A stretch of 64,000 bases of DNA, taken from NCBI RefSeq assembly GCF_004570385.1, contig NZ_SPQL01000001.1, forward strand, positions 1 through 64,000, written 5' to 3'. Below the pieces are notes generated by a model that saw only the letters and a program-made list of their open reading frames with translations, had not been told where the DNA came from and did not search any database. A program made the translations under genes and the position numbers. This document shows positions 51,714 through 60,079 of the stretch, one piece after another. The stretch comes from Blastococcus sp. CT_GayMR19 (GTDB taxonomy: Bacteria; Actinomycetota; Actinomycetes; Mycobacteriales; Geodermatophilaceae). Position 1 is the first letter of the stretch; each line of letters begins with the position of its first letter.

Positions 51714-52652
51714 TCAGCCACCGCTGGAGGTGTTCTGCAGGTTCTCGAACGGCGAGGTCGTGGTCGACTCCCCCGGCTGGTCGATCTCCTCGAGCGCCTC
51801 GCGGGTGTCCAGGCCGGACTCACGGGCCTCGAGGTACGCGTCGTAGTCCTCCCCGGAGACCGCGCGGACCTCGAAGTTCATGTACGCGTGGTAGGTCCCG
51901 CACAGCTCGGCGCAGCGCCCGACGTAGGCGCCCTCCTCCTGGACGGTGACCTCGAAGACGTTGTCGCGGCCGTTCTCGTTGCCCGGGATGACGTCGAGCT
52001 TGAAGAGGAACTGCGGAACCCAGAACGAGTGGATGACGTCGGCTGAGGCGACCTCGAAGCGGATCGTGCGGTCCGTCGGCAGCACGAGGATCGGGATCTC
52101 GGTGCTGTTGCCCACCGTGTAGACCGGCTCGCCGTCCTCCCCCTCGGTCTCGGGGTAGACGAACTGCCAGTTCCATTTGAACGCGTTGACCGCGATGGTC
52201 TCGTCGGGGTTCTCGCTGCGCTCCATCACCCGGTTCTGGACGACCACGGTGTAGAAGAACAGCGCCGCGATGATCAGGAACGGGACGATCGTGTAGACGA
52301 TCTCCAGCGGGAGGTTGTACGCCGTCTGCTTCGGCAGCTCGTCGCCGCGCTTCCGGTGGCGGACGACCGACCAGAGGATCAGCGCCCACACGGCGATGCC
52401 CACGATCAGGGCGGCGATGACCGACCCCGTCCAGAGCTCCCGCATGTACTGGGATTCCTCGGTGATCCCCTCGGGCCACCCGAAGCGCCAGAACTCGTTG
52501 TTGGGCATGCTGCAGCCGGTGAGGGACAGCACCCCCAGGAGTCCGAGCGCGGCCAGCCGCGCGAGCCTGCTGCCTCGAGCCACTGCTCGCTGCCTCCTCG
52601 TCCTCCGTCCGGGTGCCCGGACGGTCCTCCCAGCTGGTCGTCCACCGGTCAC
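51714..52652 (-). CDS. ctaC: cytochrome c oxidase subunit II
   Basis: 312 residues. A basic leader with the lipobox LSLTGCS near 45 makes it a lipoprotein, then two membrane helices (about 73-97 and 115-137) and a periplasmic cupredoxin domain. The CuA ligands are all visible: His in VIHSFWVPQF near 206, and CAELCGTYHAYMNFEV near 247 giving two Cys, His and Met. It takes electrons from QcrC. GTG 52652 is the longest start; a shorter one would shorten the leader. The catalytic subunit I gene is not in the window. Confidence 0.93.
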   Translation of the reverse strand: MTGGRPAGRTVRAPGRRTRRQRAVARGSRLARLAALGLLGVLSLTGCSMPNNEFWRFGWPEGITEESQYMRELWTGSVIAALIVGIAVWALILWSVVRHRKRGDELPKQTAYNLPLEIVYTIVPFLIIAALFFYTVVVQNRVMERSENPDETIAVNAFKWNWQFVYPETEGEDGEPVYTVGNSTEIPILVLPTDRTIRFEVASADVIHSFWVPQFLFKLDVIPGNENGRDNVFEVTVQEEGAYVGRCAELCGTYHAYMNFEVRAVSGEDYDAYLEARESGLDTREALEEIDQPGESTTTSPFENLQNTSSGG

Positions 52653-52798
52653 GGCGGACGTCGTGCCCGCTGGTGACAGTGTGGGGCGAGACTAGCCGAC
52701 CCCGCACGGCGGCCGACCACCGGAGATCCCTGACGGCGGGTCGTCCCCGCGGCTCCTGCCGCGGCCGGTGCGTCGGTGACGGCGGTTAGAGTCGGAGC

Positions 52799-53167
52799 GT
52801 GTACTCGAGGCTGCTGACCCCGCGCTGGATGCTGCTGCATCTGCTGGTGGCGGCACTGTTCGTGGCCACCTTCTTCCTCGGCTACTGGCAGCTCACCAAG
52901 GCCGAGGCCGGCGGGGGCGCGGTGAACTGGAGCTACGCGCTGCAGTGGCCCCTCTACGGCTTCATGGGGCTCTGGTTCTACCTGCGCATGGTCCGGATCG
53001 AACTGCACCGGCACCCGGACGACGACGAGCCGGGCAACGCCGTCGTCCTCTACCAGCGCCCGCGCATCGACACGACGGGAGACCCGGAGCTGGCCGCCTA
53101 CAACGCCTACCTCGCCGAGCTCAACGAGCGGGCACTCGGACAGCGGAGCGCGGGCAATGGCCGCTGA
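52799..53167 (+). CDS. conserved actinobacterial membrane protein
   Basis: 122 residues. A membrane helix near 13-31 (LLVAALFVATFFLGYWQL) resembles the first helix of SURF1-like proteins, a second lies near 45-63 and the rest is hydrophilic (PRIDTTGDPELAAYNAYLAELNERA). It is adjacent to the oxidase genes, so a role in oxidase assembly is possible; the SURF1 likeness is limited to one helix. GTG 52799 has TAGAGT (52787-52792) 6 nt upstream. It overlaps the next gene by 11 nt, so the two are coupled. Confidence 0.8.
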   Translation: MYSRLLTPRWMLLHLLVAALFVATFFLGYWQLTKAEAGGGAVNWSYALQWPLYGFMGLWFYLRMVRIELHRHPDDDEPGNAVVLYQRPRIDTTGDPELAAYNAYLAELNERALGQRSAGNGR

Positions 53168-53507
53168 GCGCACCACGCAGGCCCGCGACTCGGAGCAGGC
53201 GATCGCCGCGGCGCTGCAGCGCTACCGCGTCATGGCCAACGTCGTCGGCGTCCTCCTGATCCTGCTGGTGGTCGTCGCCGTCCCCTTGAAGTACCTGGCC
53301 GGCATGCCGACGCCGGTCACCGTGCTCGGCACCTCGCACGGCTGGCTGTACTTCCTGTTCTTCCTCTCCGCCGTCGACCTGGCGCTGCGGGCCAAGTGGA
53401 GCCTCAAGGGGGCGGTCGCCGCCCTGGTGGCCGGCACCGTCCCGTTCCTCTCCTTCGTCGCCGAGCGCACCGTGACCCGCAAGATGCGCGCCGGCGAACG
53501 CGTGTGA
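53157..53507 (+). CDS. DUF3817 membrane protein
   Basis: 116 residues with three membrane helices (about 23-43, 60-76, 84-104). RYRVMANVVGVLLILLVVVAVPLKYL and GTSHGWLYFLFFLSAVDLALRAKWS are the DUF3817 signatures, and VPFLSFVAERTVTRK closes the domain. Family function is unknown; it often accompanies actinobacterial oxidase or wall genes. It begins inside the upstream gene and ends 73 bp before asnB. Confidence 0.88.
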   Translation: MAAERTTQARDSEQAIAAALQRYRVMANVVGVLLILLVVVAVPLKYLAGMPTPVTVLGTSHGWLYFLFFLSAVDLALRAKWSLKGAVAALVAGTVPFLSFVAERTVTRKMRAGERV

Positions 53508-53580
53508 CCGACCTCCGGACCCGGGCTCCGCGCCTCTCCCCCACCCCGAGCCCTTCCCCGACCCCGAGGACCTGCGCCTG

Positions 53581-55512
53581 ATGTGTGGCCTGCTCGCCTA
53601 CCTGTCCACCGACGCCGACCGCGTCGACGACGCCACGGTCACCGGCGTGCGGGAGGCCCTGCACTGCATGCGTCACCGCGGTCCCGACGAGAACGCGGTG
53701 TGGTCGGACAGCCGGGCGGTGTTCGGGTTCAACCGGCTGTCCTTCATCGACATCGAGCACAGCCACCAGCCGATGCCCTACGCGGACGGCCGGTACCGGA
53801 TCGTCTTCAACGGCGAGATCTACAACTACGTCGAGCTGCGGGAGGAGCTGATCGCGGCCGGGGCGGAGCTCGCGACCCAGGGTGACACCGAGACGATCGT
53901 CGCGGGCTACCACCTGTGGGGCGAGGACGTCGTGACGCGGCTGCGCGGCATGTTCGCGTTCGTCATCTGGGACACCGTCACGAACACCGCCTTCGGCGCG
54001 CGCGACCCGTTCGGCATCAAGCCGCTGTTCACCACGCGCCTCCCGGACGGTGGCCTGGTCTTCTCCTCGGAAAAGAAGGCGCTGCTCGAGCTGCTCGGCG
54101 GCAGCAAGGCCGCGGGCGACGTCGACGGGGCCTCGTTGCAGCACTACCTGACGCTGCAGTACGTCCCCGAGCCGGCGACCCTGCACCAGGGCATCCGGCG
54201 GATCGAGAGCGGCACCACCTTCACCGTGGTGGACGGCGAGCTGCACACGAAGCGCTACTTCCACCCGACGTTCCCCATCCGCCCGGTCGCGAAGAACGAG
54301 CGCCAGGCGCTCTACGACCGGATCGCCGACGTCCTCGACGACTCGGTCCGCGTGCACATGCGCGCGGACGTCACCGTCGGCGCCTTCCTCTCCGGCGGCA
54401 TCGACTCGACCGCCATCGCCGCGCTGGCCAAGCGCTACAACCCCAAGCTCATGACCTTCACGACCGGGTTCGAGCGCGAGGGCTTCTCCGAGATCGACGT
54501 CGCCGCCGAGTCGGCGGCGGCGATCGGGGTCGAGCACATCACCAAGGTCGTGACCGCCGACGAGTTCGCGGCCGCGATCCCCCTCGTCGTCTGGTACCTC
54601 GACGACCCGGTGGCCGACCCGGCCCTGGTGCCGCTCTACTTCATCGCGCGCGAGGCCCGCAAGCACGTCAAGGTCGTCCTCTCCGGTGAGGGCGCCGACG
54701 AGCTCTTCGGCGGCTACAACATCTACCGGGAGCCGCTGTCGCTGGCGGCGTTCGACAAGCTGCCCATGGGCCTCCGCCGGGCGCTGGGCCGGCTCTCGAC
54801 GCAGCTGCCCGACGGCATGCGGGGCAAGGACCTGCTGCGCCGGGGGTCGATCCCGCTCGAGCAGCGCTACTACGGCAACGCGCGGATCTTCCGGGACGAC
54901 GAGCTGGGCTTCCTGGAGCGCCGCGACCCGGACCTGTCCCACGTGGCGGTCACCGCGAAGCTGTACGAGCGGACCCGGGCGGCGGGCTACGACGACGTCA
55001 CCGCGATGCAGTACGTGGACCTGTTCACCTGGCTGCGCGGGGACATCCTGGTCAAGGCCGACAAGATGACCATGGCCAACTCGCTGGAGCTGCGGGTGCC
55101 GTTCCTCGACCCCGAGGTCTTCGCGGTCGCGAGCACGCTGCCCGTCGGCCAGCGGGTGACGAAGGAGACGACGAAGTACGCGCTGCGCCGGGCGCTCGAG
55201 CAGATCGTGCCGCCGCACGTGCTGAACCGCCGCAAGCTCGGCTTCCCCGTGCCGACGCGGCACTGGCTGGCCGAGGGCCTGCACGACTGGGCCCGGCAGG
55301 TCGTCGAGGAGAGCCAGACCGACGAGTGGCTCGACAAGAAGCAGGTCCTGGCGATGCTGAGCGCCCACCGGGACAACCAGCGCAGCGGCTCGCCGGTCGA
55401 CTACTCGCGCAAGCTCTGGACGCTGCTGGTCTTCATGATCTGGCACGGCATCTTCGTCGAGGAGCGGATCACCCCCGCCGTGCCCGACACCGTCTACCCC
55501 GTCCGGATCTGA
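53581..55512 (+). CDS. asnB: glutamine-hydrolysing asparagine synthase
   Basis: 643 residues, as in the mycobacterial enzyme. The N-terminal glutamine amidotransferase has nucleophile Cys2 (MCGLLAYL), RHRGPDE near 31 and FNGEIYNY near 79; the synthetase domain has the ATP loop GAFLSGGIDSTAIAAL near 265 and SGEGADELFGGYN near 368. It makes asparagine from aspartate with glutamine as nitrogen donor; in mycobacteria the Rv2201 homologue is also linked to amidation and antibiotic tolerance, so peptide-related substrates are possible. The Met must be removed for activity. Confidence 0.94.
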   Translation: MCGLLAYLSTDADRVDDATVTGVREALHCMRHRGPDENAVWSDSRAVFGFNRLSFIDIEHSHQPMPYADGRYRIVFNGEIYNYVELREELIAAGAELATQGDTETIVAGYHLWGEDVVTRLRGMFAFVIWDTVTNTAFGARDPFGIKPLFTTRLPDGGLVFSSEKKALLELLGGSKAAGDVDGASLQHYLTLQYVPEPATLHQGIRRIESGTTFTVVDGELHTKRYFHPTFPIRPVAKNERQALYDRIADVLDDSVRVHMRADVTVGAFLSGGIDSTAIAALAKRYNPKLMTFTTGFEREGFSEIDVAAESAAAIGVEHITKVVTADEFAAAIPLVVWYLDDPVADPALVPLYFIAREARKHVKVVLSGEGADELFGGYNIYREPLSLAAFDKLPMGLRRALGRLSTQLPDGMRGKDLLRRGSIPLEQRYYGNARIFRDDELGFLERRDPDLSHVAVTAKLYERTRAAGYDDVTAMQYVDLFTWLRGDILVKADKMTMANSLELRVPFLDPEVFAVASTLPVGQRVTKETTKYALRRALEQIVPPHVLNRRKLGFPVPTRHWLAEGLHDWARQVVEESQTDEWLDKKQVLAMLSAHRDNQRSGSPVDYSRKLWTLLVFMIWHGIFVEERITPAVPDTVYPVRI

Positions 55513-55525
55513 GTGCGGGGACGTC

Positions 55526-55591
55526 GATCATCGGCTTGTTGCCGCCCGCGCCGGCGTGCCGGGGCGTGTCGGCGGCAACAGCGCGATGATC
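55526..55591. repeat. inverted-repeat element, family 3, copy 2
   Basis: 21-bp arms (55526-55546 and 55571-55591) match at 19 positions; they begin GATCATCGGCTTGTTGCC and end CGCGATGATC. The outer ten bases are those of the element at 21127-21183. It lies between asnB and the Fe-S assembly gene. Confidence 0.8.
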
Positions 55592-55614
55592 AACTCGGCG
55601 CTGCGGCCCGAACG

Positions 55615-55657
55615 CGACGACGCCCGGCTCCCCTTCTCGGGGAACCGGGCGTCGTCG
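55615..55657. terminator. bidirectional terminator between asnB and the HesB-type gene
   Basis: 13-bp arms CGACGACGCCCGG (55615-55627) and CCGGGCGTCGTCG (55645-55657), with an inner CCCC/GGGG stem, between converging genes. Confidence 0.8.
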
Positions 55658-55670
55658 GTCGGCTACGTGC

Positions 55671-56021
55671 TCAGCTGAAGCTGTCCCCGCAGGCGCAGGA
55701 GCTGCCGGCGTTGGGGTTGTCGATGGTGAAGCCCTGCTTCTCGATGGTGTCGACGAAGTCGATCGTCGCGCCCCCGAGGTACGGGCCGCTCATCCGGTCG
55801 ACGATCACCTCGACGCCACCGAACTCGTAGGTCTGGTCGCCGTCGAGGAACCGCTCGTCGAAGAAGAGCTGATAGCGCAGCCCGGAGCAACCGCCGGGCT
55901 GGACGGCGATGCGCAGGCGGAGGTCGTCGCGACCTTCCTGGTCCAGCAGCGCCTTGACCTTCGCGGCCGCGGGGTCGCTCAGCACGACGCCCGTGGTGGT
56001 GGTGGTGTCCTGCACCGACAT
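55671..56021 (-). CDS. erpA: HesB/IscA/ErpA-type iron-sulfur carrier
   Basis: 116 residues. A-type carrier: VVLSDPAAAKVKALLDQEGRDDLRLRI, then PGGCSGLRYQLFF near 43 and the C-terminal SSCACGDSFS; the three cysteines that hold the cluster are all present. It delivers [4Fe-4S] clusters to target enzymes. The M. tuberculosis counterpart in this place is Rv2204c. Which A-type role (IscA, ErpA or SufA) applies cannot be told, so the symbol is provisional. Confidence 0.9.
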   Translation of the reverse strand: MSVQDTTTTTGVVLSDPAAAKVKALLDQEGRDDLRLRIAVQPGGCSGLRYQLFFDERFLDGDQTYEFGGVEVIVDRMSGPYLGGATIDFVDTIEKQGFTIDNPNAGSSCACGDSFS

Positions 56022-56176
56022 GTTTGTGGTCCTCCCAGATCCCAGGTGCCCGCTGCGGCACGAACTGCAACGGACCAACACCGCCGGGGCGGTAGCTCTT
56101 CCCTGCCGCCGCCCACTGTACGGCTCGGCCGGCGAGTTCCCGGGCCTGCTGTGTCACACACGTAGACTTCTGGCTC

Positions 56177-56797
56177 GTGAAGCTCCGCCTGCCCGGCCGC
56201 CGCGACCGCGCCGAGACGTCCGCCACGACCGCTCCGGACGCCTCGGCGGACCTGACCGAGCAGCTGGTGCGCGCCTCCGGCAAGGGCCGGCCCACTCCCA
56301 AGCGCAGTGAGGCCCAGGGACGCCGCCCGGGTCCGCCCCCTCCCCCGCCGACCACGCGGAAGGAGGCCTACAAGCGGATGCGCGCCCAGCAGGCGGACCG
56401 ACGGGCCCAGACCCGCCTCGGTGCGGCCCGTGGGGACGAGGCCTACCTGCCCGCCCGCGACCGCGGCCCGGTCCGCAAGCTGGTCCGCGACGTCGTCGAC
56501 TCGCGGCGCAACATCGGCAGCCTCTTCCTCGCCGTCGCCGGCGTGGCGCTGATCGGCACGTTCGTCCCCAGCGTCGCGCTGCGGAGCTACGCGAGCTTCC
56601 TGCTGTTCGGCTTCTTCCTGCTGCTCGTCGTCGACTCGTTCGTGCTGGGCCGGCTGATCAAGCGCAAGATCGCCGAGCGCTTCCCGGACGGGTCGCAGAA
56701 GGGACGCGGCGCCGTCTGGTACGGGATCACCCGGGCCACGATGATCCGCCGCTGGCGCTTCCCCAAGCCCGAGGTCCCGGTGGGCGCCAAGCTCTGA
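56177..56797 (+). CDS. DUF3043 membrane protein
   Basis: 206 residues. The N-terminal half is basic and proline-rich (RRPGPPPPPPTTRKEAYKRMRAQQADRR), then YLPARDRGPVRKLVRDVVDSRRNIG near 95, two membrane helices (about 118-135 and 142-162) and a basic C-terminus (AVWYGITRATMIRRWRFPKP). This is the DUF3043 pattern found throughout actinobacteria; function unknown, possibly wall- or cell-division-linked. GTG 56177 has TAGACT (56163-56168) 8 nt upstream, indicating a leaderless transcript. Confidence 0.9.
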   Translation: MKLRLPGRRDRAETSATTAPDASADLTEQLVRASGKGRPTPKRSEAQGRRPGPPPPPPTTRKEAYKRMRAQQADRRAQTRLGAARGDEAYLPARDRGPVRKLVRDVVDSRRNIGSLFLAVAGVALIGTFVPSVALRSYASFLLFGFFLLLVVDSFVLGRLIKRKIAERFPDGSQKGRGAVWYGITRATMIRRWRFPKPEVPVGAKL

Positions 56798-56824
56798 TCC
56801 CGCGCCGGACTACCGTCCGGTCCC

Positions 56825-57808
56825 GTGGAATTCAGACGCCTCGGCCGCTCCGGCCTGACCATCTCCGAGATCGCCTACGGGAACTGGCTCACCCACGGCA
56901 GCCAGGTCGAGGAGGACGCCGCGCACGCCTGCGTGCGGGCGGCCCTCGACGCCGGGATCACCACCTTCGACACCGCCGACGTCTATGCGGCCACGAAGGC
57001 CGAGTCCGTGCTGGGGCGGGCGCTGGCCGGGCAGCGCCGTGAGGGGCTGGAGATCTTCACCAAGGTCTACTGGCCGACCGGTCCCGGACAGAACGACCGC
57101 GGGCTGTCCCGCAAGCACATCACCGAGAGCTGCCACGCCTCGCTGCGCCGGCTGCAGACCGACTACGTCGACCTCTACCAGGCCCACCGGTTCGACGAGA
57201 CCGTTCCGCTCGAGGAGACGATGACGGCCTTCGCGGACCTGGTCCGGGCCGGCAAGGTGCTCTACATCGGGGTGTCGGAGTGGCGGGCGGAGGAGATCGC
57301 CGCCGGCGCCGCCCTGGCCCGCGAGCTCGGCGTCCAGCTGATCAGCAACCAGCCGCAGTACTCGATGCTCTGGCGGGTGATCGAGGACGAGGTCGTCCCG
57401 ACGTCGGAGCAGGAGGGCGTGTCCCAGATCGTCTGGTCGCCCCTGGGCCAGGGCGTGCTGACCGGGAAGTACCAGCCGGGACAGCAGCCGCCCGCCGGCA
57501 CGCGCGGCGCCGACCCCGACGCCGGCCGGTTCATCCAGCGCTTCCTCACCGACGACGTCCTCACGCGGGTGCAGCAGCTGCGCCCGATCGCCGACGACCT
57601 CGGGCTGACCATGGCGCAGCTGGCGGTCGCCTGGGTGCTGCAGAACGCCAACGTGGCGGCCGCGATCATCGGCGCCACCCGCCCGGAGCAGGTGCACGAC
57701 AACGTCAAGGCGGCCGGCGTGACCCTGGACGTGGACGTGCTGAAGCGGATCGACGAGGCCCTCGGCGACGTGGTGGAGCGGGATCCGGCCAGGACCGCCC
57801 GCGGCTGA
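56825..57808 (+). CDS. aldo/keto reductase
   Basis: 327 residues, Kv-beta-like (AKR6/AKR14 type) TIM barrel. The catalytic tetrad is visible: Asp and Tyr in FDTADVYAATKAE near 50, Lys in IFTKVYWPTG near 80 and His in LYQAHRFDETVP near 118. The NADPH-binding part near the end reads AAIIGATRPEQVHDNVKAAG. It reduces aldehydes or ketones; substrate unknown. GTG 56825 has TACCGT (56811-56816) 8 nt upstream. It stands 27 bp after the DUF3043 gene but has its own promoter. Confidence 0.92.
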   Translation: MEFRRLGRSGLTISEIAYGNWLTHGSQVEEDAAHACVRAALDAGITTFDTADVYAATKAESVLGRALAGQRREGLEIFTKVYWPTGPGQNDRGLSRKHITESCHASLRRLQTDYVDLYQAHRFDETVPLEETMTAFADLVRAGKVLYIGVSEWRAEEIAAGAALARELGVQLISNQPQYSMLWRVIEDEVVPTSEQEGVSQIVWSPLGQGVLTGKYQPGQQPPAGTRGADPDAGRFIQRFLTDDVLTRVQQLRPIADDLGLTMAQLAVAWVLQNANVAAAIIGATRPEQVHDNVKAAGVTLDVDVLKRIDEALGDVVERDPARTARG

Positions 57809-57856
57809 GCGACACAGCTCCGCAGGGGGACCGGACGGCTCCGCCGACAGGCTGCC

Positions 57857-57887
57857 GCCGTCCGGGCCGGCCCACGGTCCGGACGGC
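57857..57887. terminator. terminator between the aldo/keto reductase and a small convergent gene
   Basis: 9-bp arms GCCGTCCGG (57857-57865) and CCGGACGGC (57879-57887) with a 13-nt loop; it can serve both converging genes. Confidence 0.65.
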
Positions 57888-57894
57888 GCCGGCC

Positions 57895-58107
57895 TCAGGG
57901 GGCGGCGAGCCCCATGGGGCCGTAGACCTCCGTGTCGCCGTCGAACAGGGTGACCGTGGCGACCCCGCGGTCGAGCAGCTCGCGCCAGTTCTCCCCGAGC
58001 CAGGACTCGGCGTCCCCCTGGTTGTCGGACTCGGGCGGCTCCACCCCCAGCGATGCGGGGTCCAGGGTCGTTCCGGCCGCGTCCTCGAGGCGCCAGTGCC
58101 AGCTCAT
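57895..58107 (-). CDS. small conserved hypothetical protein
   Basis: 70 residues: MSWHWRLEDAAGTTLDPASLG, then an acidic middle with WLGENWRELLDRGVATVTLFDGDTEVYG. Small, acidic, tryptophan-rich proteins like this are known in actinobacteria but unnamed. A minus-strand TAGCCT (58114-58119) 6 nt before the ATG suggests a leaderless transcript, which supports it being a real gene despite its size. Function unknown. Confidence 0.75.
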   Translation of the reverse strand: MSWHWRLEDAAGTTLDPASLGVEPPESDNQGDAESWLGENWRELLDRGVATVTLFDGDTEVYGPMGLAAP

Positions 58108-58235
58108 GGGTGCAGGCTAATGACCGGCGGTCGGACGGCCGGCCGGGTGGTCGTTCCCGCGATGTGACCCGACCGGCGGATTACCGCAGCTCCACGGGGG
58201 CATGGCACTGCATCGACCCGTCCAGCGGAGGACCG

Positions 58236-58295
58236 ATGACAGCGGCACCACCCCGGCACCCGGCAGCCGACCAGAACCCGGGAACGGCCCGATGA
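58236..58295 (+). CDS. 19-residue leader peptide ORF upstream of DUF3618
   Basis: ATG 58236 lies 3 bp after GCGGAGGA, the best ribosome site in this stretch, and encodes MTAAPPRHPAADQNPGTAR. Its stop overlaps the DUF3618 ATG at 58292 (ATGA). It may simply recruit ribosomes for the weakly initiated downstream gene. Alternatively, the DUF3618 gene starts at ATG 58202 in its own frame, passing through this region. Confidence 0.45.
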   Translation: MTAAPPRHPAADQNPGTAR

Positions 58296-58558
58296 CCGGA
58301 TCGTCGGACCCGGCGACCATCCAGGCCGAGATCGAGGCCACCCGCGCCCGGCTGGGCCGGACGGTCGACGAGATCAGCGCCCGTCTCGACGTCCGCGCCC
58401 ATGCGCGGGAGAAGGCGTTCGTCGCCCGGGACACCGTGGTGGAGACCTACCGGGAGAGCCCGCCGGTCGTCATCGGCGGGGCACTGGCCCTGATCGGACT
58501 CGTGGCCGGTCTGGTGGTCTGGCGCAGGAAACGTACGACTCGGAGGAGGAAGCGTTGA
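58292..58558 (+). CDS. DUF3618 membrane protein
   Basis: 88 residues. DPATIQAEIEATRARLGRTVDEISARLDVRAHAREK is the DUF3618 signature, followed by one membrane helix (about 62-79, VVIGGALALIGLVAGLVVW) and a basic tail RRKRTTRRRKR. The protein resembles a membrane anchor with a cytoplasmic coiled coil. It is the first member of a set with DUF4235 and YihY-family genes, a common actinobacterial group. Start ATG 58292 fits the family; the alternative ATG 58202 adds 30 unrelated residues. Confidence 0.85.
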   Translation: MTGSSDPATIQAEIEATRARLGRTVDEISARLDVRAHAREKAFVARDTVVETYRESPPVVIGGALALIGLVAGLVVWRRKRTTRRRKR

Positions 58559-58857
58559 GCAAGAAGACCACGCGCAAGGGGCCCAAGAGCAAGGGCGCCA
58601 AGCTCGCCTACCGGCCCATCGGCCTGGCGGCCGGGATCCTGGCCGGCCTGGTGTCCGGCGCAGTGTTCAAGCAGATCTGGAAGCACGTCTCGGATGCCGA
58701 GGACGCGCCGTCGGCCCTGCAGAGCGAGTACCGGATGCGCGAGGTCGTGATCGCGGCCGCGTTGCAGGGCGCGATCTTCGCCGCCACCAAGGCCGCGATC
58801 GACCGGGCGGGTGCCCGCACCTGGACCAAGCTGACCGGCTCCTGGCCCGGCGACTGA
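58555..58857 (+). CDS. DUF4235 membrane protein
   Basis: 100 residues from a TTG start at 58555 behind GGAGGAGGA; the TTG overlaps the DUF3618 stop (TTGA). LAYRPIGLAAGILAGLVSGAVFKQIWKHVSD and REVVIAAALQGAIFAATKAAIDRAGARTW form the two membrane helices of DUF4235. Family function is unknown. It is translationally coupled to DUF3618, and both may act together at the membrane. Confidence 0.88.
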   Translation: MSKKTTRKGPKSKGAKLAYRPIGLAAGILAGLVSGAVFKQIWKHVSDAEDAPSALQSEYRMREVVIAAALQGAIFAATKAAIDRAGARTWTKLTGSWPGD

Positions 58858-58945
58858 CGAGGTGACCGGCCGGGACTCGCCGTCCCGGCCGGCCGCGACA
58901 CGAGGAATCGCGGCCCAGGGCCGCACAGGGAGCAGGGGGAACGAG

Positions 58946-60070
58946 ATGTCCCACACCAGGCCGCGGGAGAGCGCCGTCGACCGGATCCGGCAGCGGGTGG
59001 AGGAGAAGGCCGCGCGCCGTGCGGCCGCGGCCAAGGCGAAGGCGGGACCCCCGCACCCCGACCCACACCGCCCGCCGCCGGGGGCGCCGAGCGAGGAAGA
59101 GCTGCCCGGCATCCACGCGGAGAAGCCGACCGACATCCCGCTCAAGGGCTGGAAGCAGATCGTCAAGCGGGCGTGGGCCGAGAACTCCGCCGACAACATG
59201 CCGATCATCGCCGGCGGGGTCGCGTTCTTCGGCTTCCTGTCGATCTTCCCCGCCCTGATCGCGATGATCTCCATCTACGGCTTGGTCGCCTCCCCCGAGA
59301 CGGTCACCCGTCAGGTCGAGGACCTCTCGGCGCAGCTGCCGCAGGACGCGGCCGACCTCATCGGCGAACAGCTGAAGGCGATCGCCGGGAACAGCGGCAG
59401 TGCGCTGACCTGGGGCCTGGTCGTGGCCATCCTCGGCGCCCTGTGGAGCGCCTCCGGCGGCGTCGGGAACATCATCACCGCGGTCAACCTGGCCTACGAC
59501 GAGGTCGAGACGCGCAAGTTCATCAAGCTCAAGGGCACCGCGCTGCTGCTCACGCTCGGCGCGATCGTGTTCGTGCTCGTCACGTTCGGCCTCGTCGCCG
59601 TCGTCCCGGTGGTGCTGGACGCCCTGCCGCTCGGCGTGGTCGGGACCATCCTGGCGCAGGTCCTGCGCTGGGCGCTGCTGCTGGCCGTCTTCGCCGGTGC
59701 GCTCGCGGTGCTCTACCGGGTCGCGCCCGACCGGGACGCCCCGAAGCTCCGCTGGGTCAGCCTGGGCTCGGTCGTCGTCACCGTGGTGTGGGCGCTGGTC
59801 AGCCTCGGCTTCAGCTTCTACGTCGACAACTTCGGGTCCTACGACAAGACCTACGGCGCGATCGCCGGCGTCATCGTGCTGATGCTGTGGCTCTACCTCA
59901 CCTGCTACCTGGTCCTGCTGGGTGCGGAGATCAACTCCGAGGCCGAGCACCAGACCGCGCAGGACACCACGACGGGCGACCCCCAGCCGATGGGCAAGCG
60001 CGGCGCCGAGATGGCCGACTCGCTCCCCGACCCGCCGGAGCCGACGAAGGAGTCGAAGCAGAGCGCCTGA
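58946..60070 (+). CDS. YihY/virulence factor BrkB family membrane protein
   Basis: 374 residues. A basic N-terminus (RESAVDRIRQRVEEKAARRAAAAKAKA) is followed by six membrane helices. WAENSADNMPIIAGGVAFFGFLSIFPALIAMISIYG near 78 is the conserved YihY opening; WGLVVAILGALWSASGGVGNIITAVNLAYD near 160 and GAIAGVIVLMLWLYLTCYLVLLGAEINSE near 312 complete it. The family has no settled function; a ribonuclease role was proposed early and abandoned. ATG 58946 is chosen; GTG 58862 would add 28 residues. Confidence 0.88.
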   Translation: MSHTRPRESAVDRIRQRVEEKAARRAAAAKAKAGPPHPDPHRPPPGAPSEEELPGIHAEKPTDIPLKGWKQIVKRAWAENSADNMPIIAGGVAFFGFLSIFPALIAMISIYGLVASPETVTRQVEDLSAQLPQDAADLIGEQLKAIAGNSGSALTWGLVVAILGALWSASGGVGNIITAVNLAYDEVETRKFIKLKGTALLLTLGAIVFVLVTFGLVAVVPVVLDALPLGVVGTILAQVLRWALLLAVFAGALAVLYRVAPDRDAPKLRWVSLGSVVVTVVWALVSLGFSFYVDNFGSYDKTYGAIAGVIVLMLWLYLTCYLVLLGAEINSEAEHQTAQDTTTGDPQPMGKRGAEMADSLPDPPEPTKESKQSA

Positions 60071-60079
60071 GCGGGGGCG

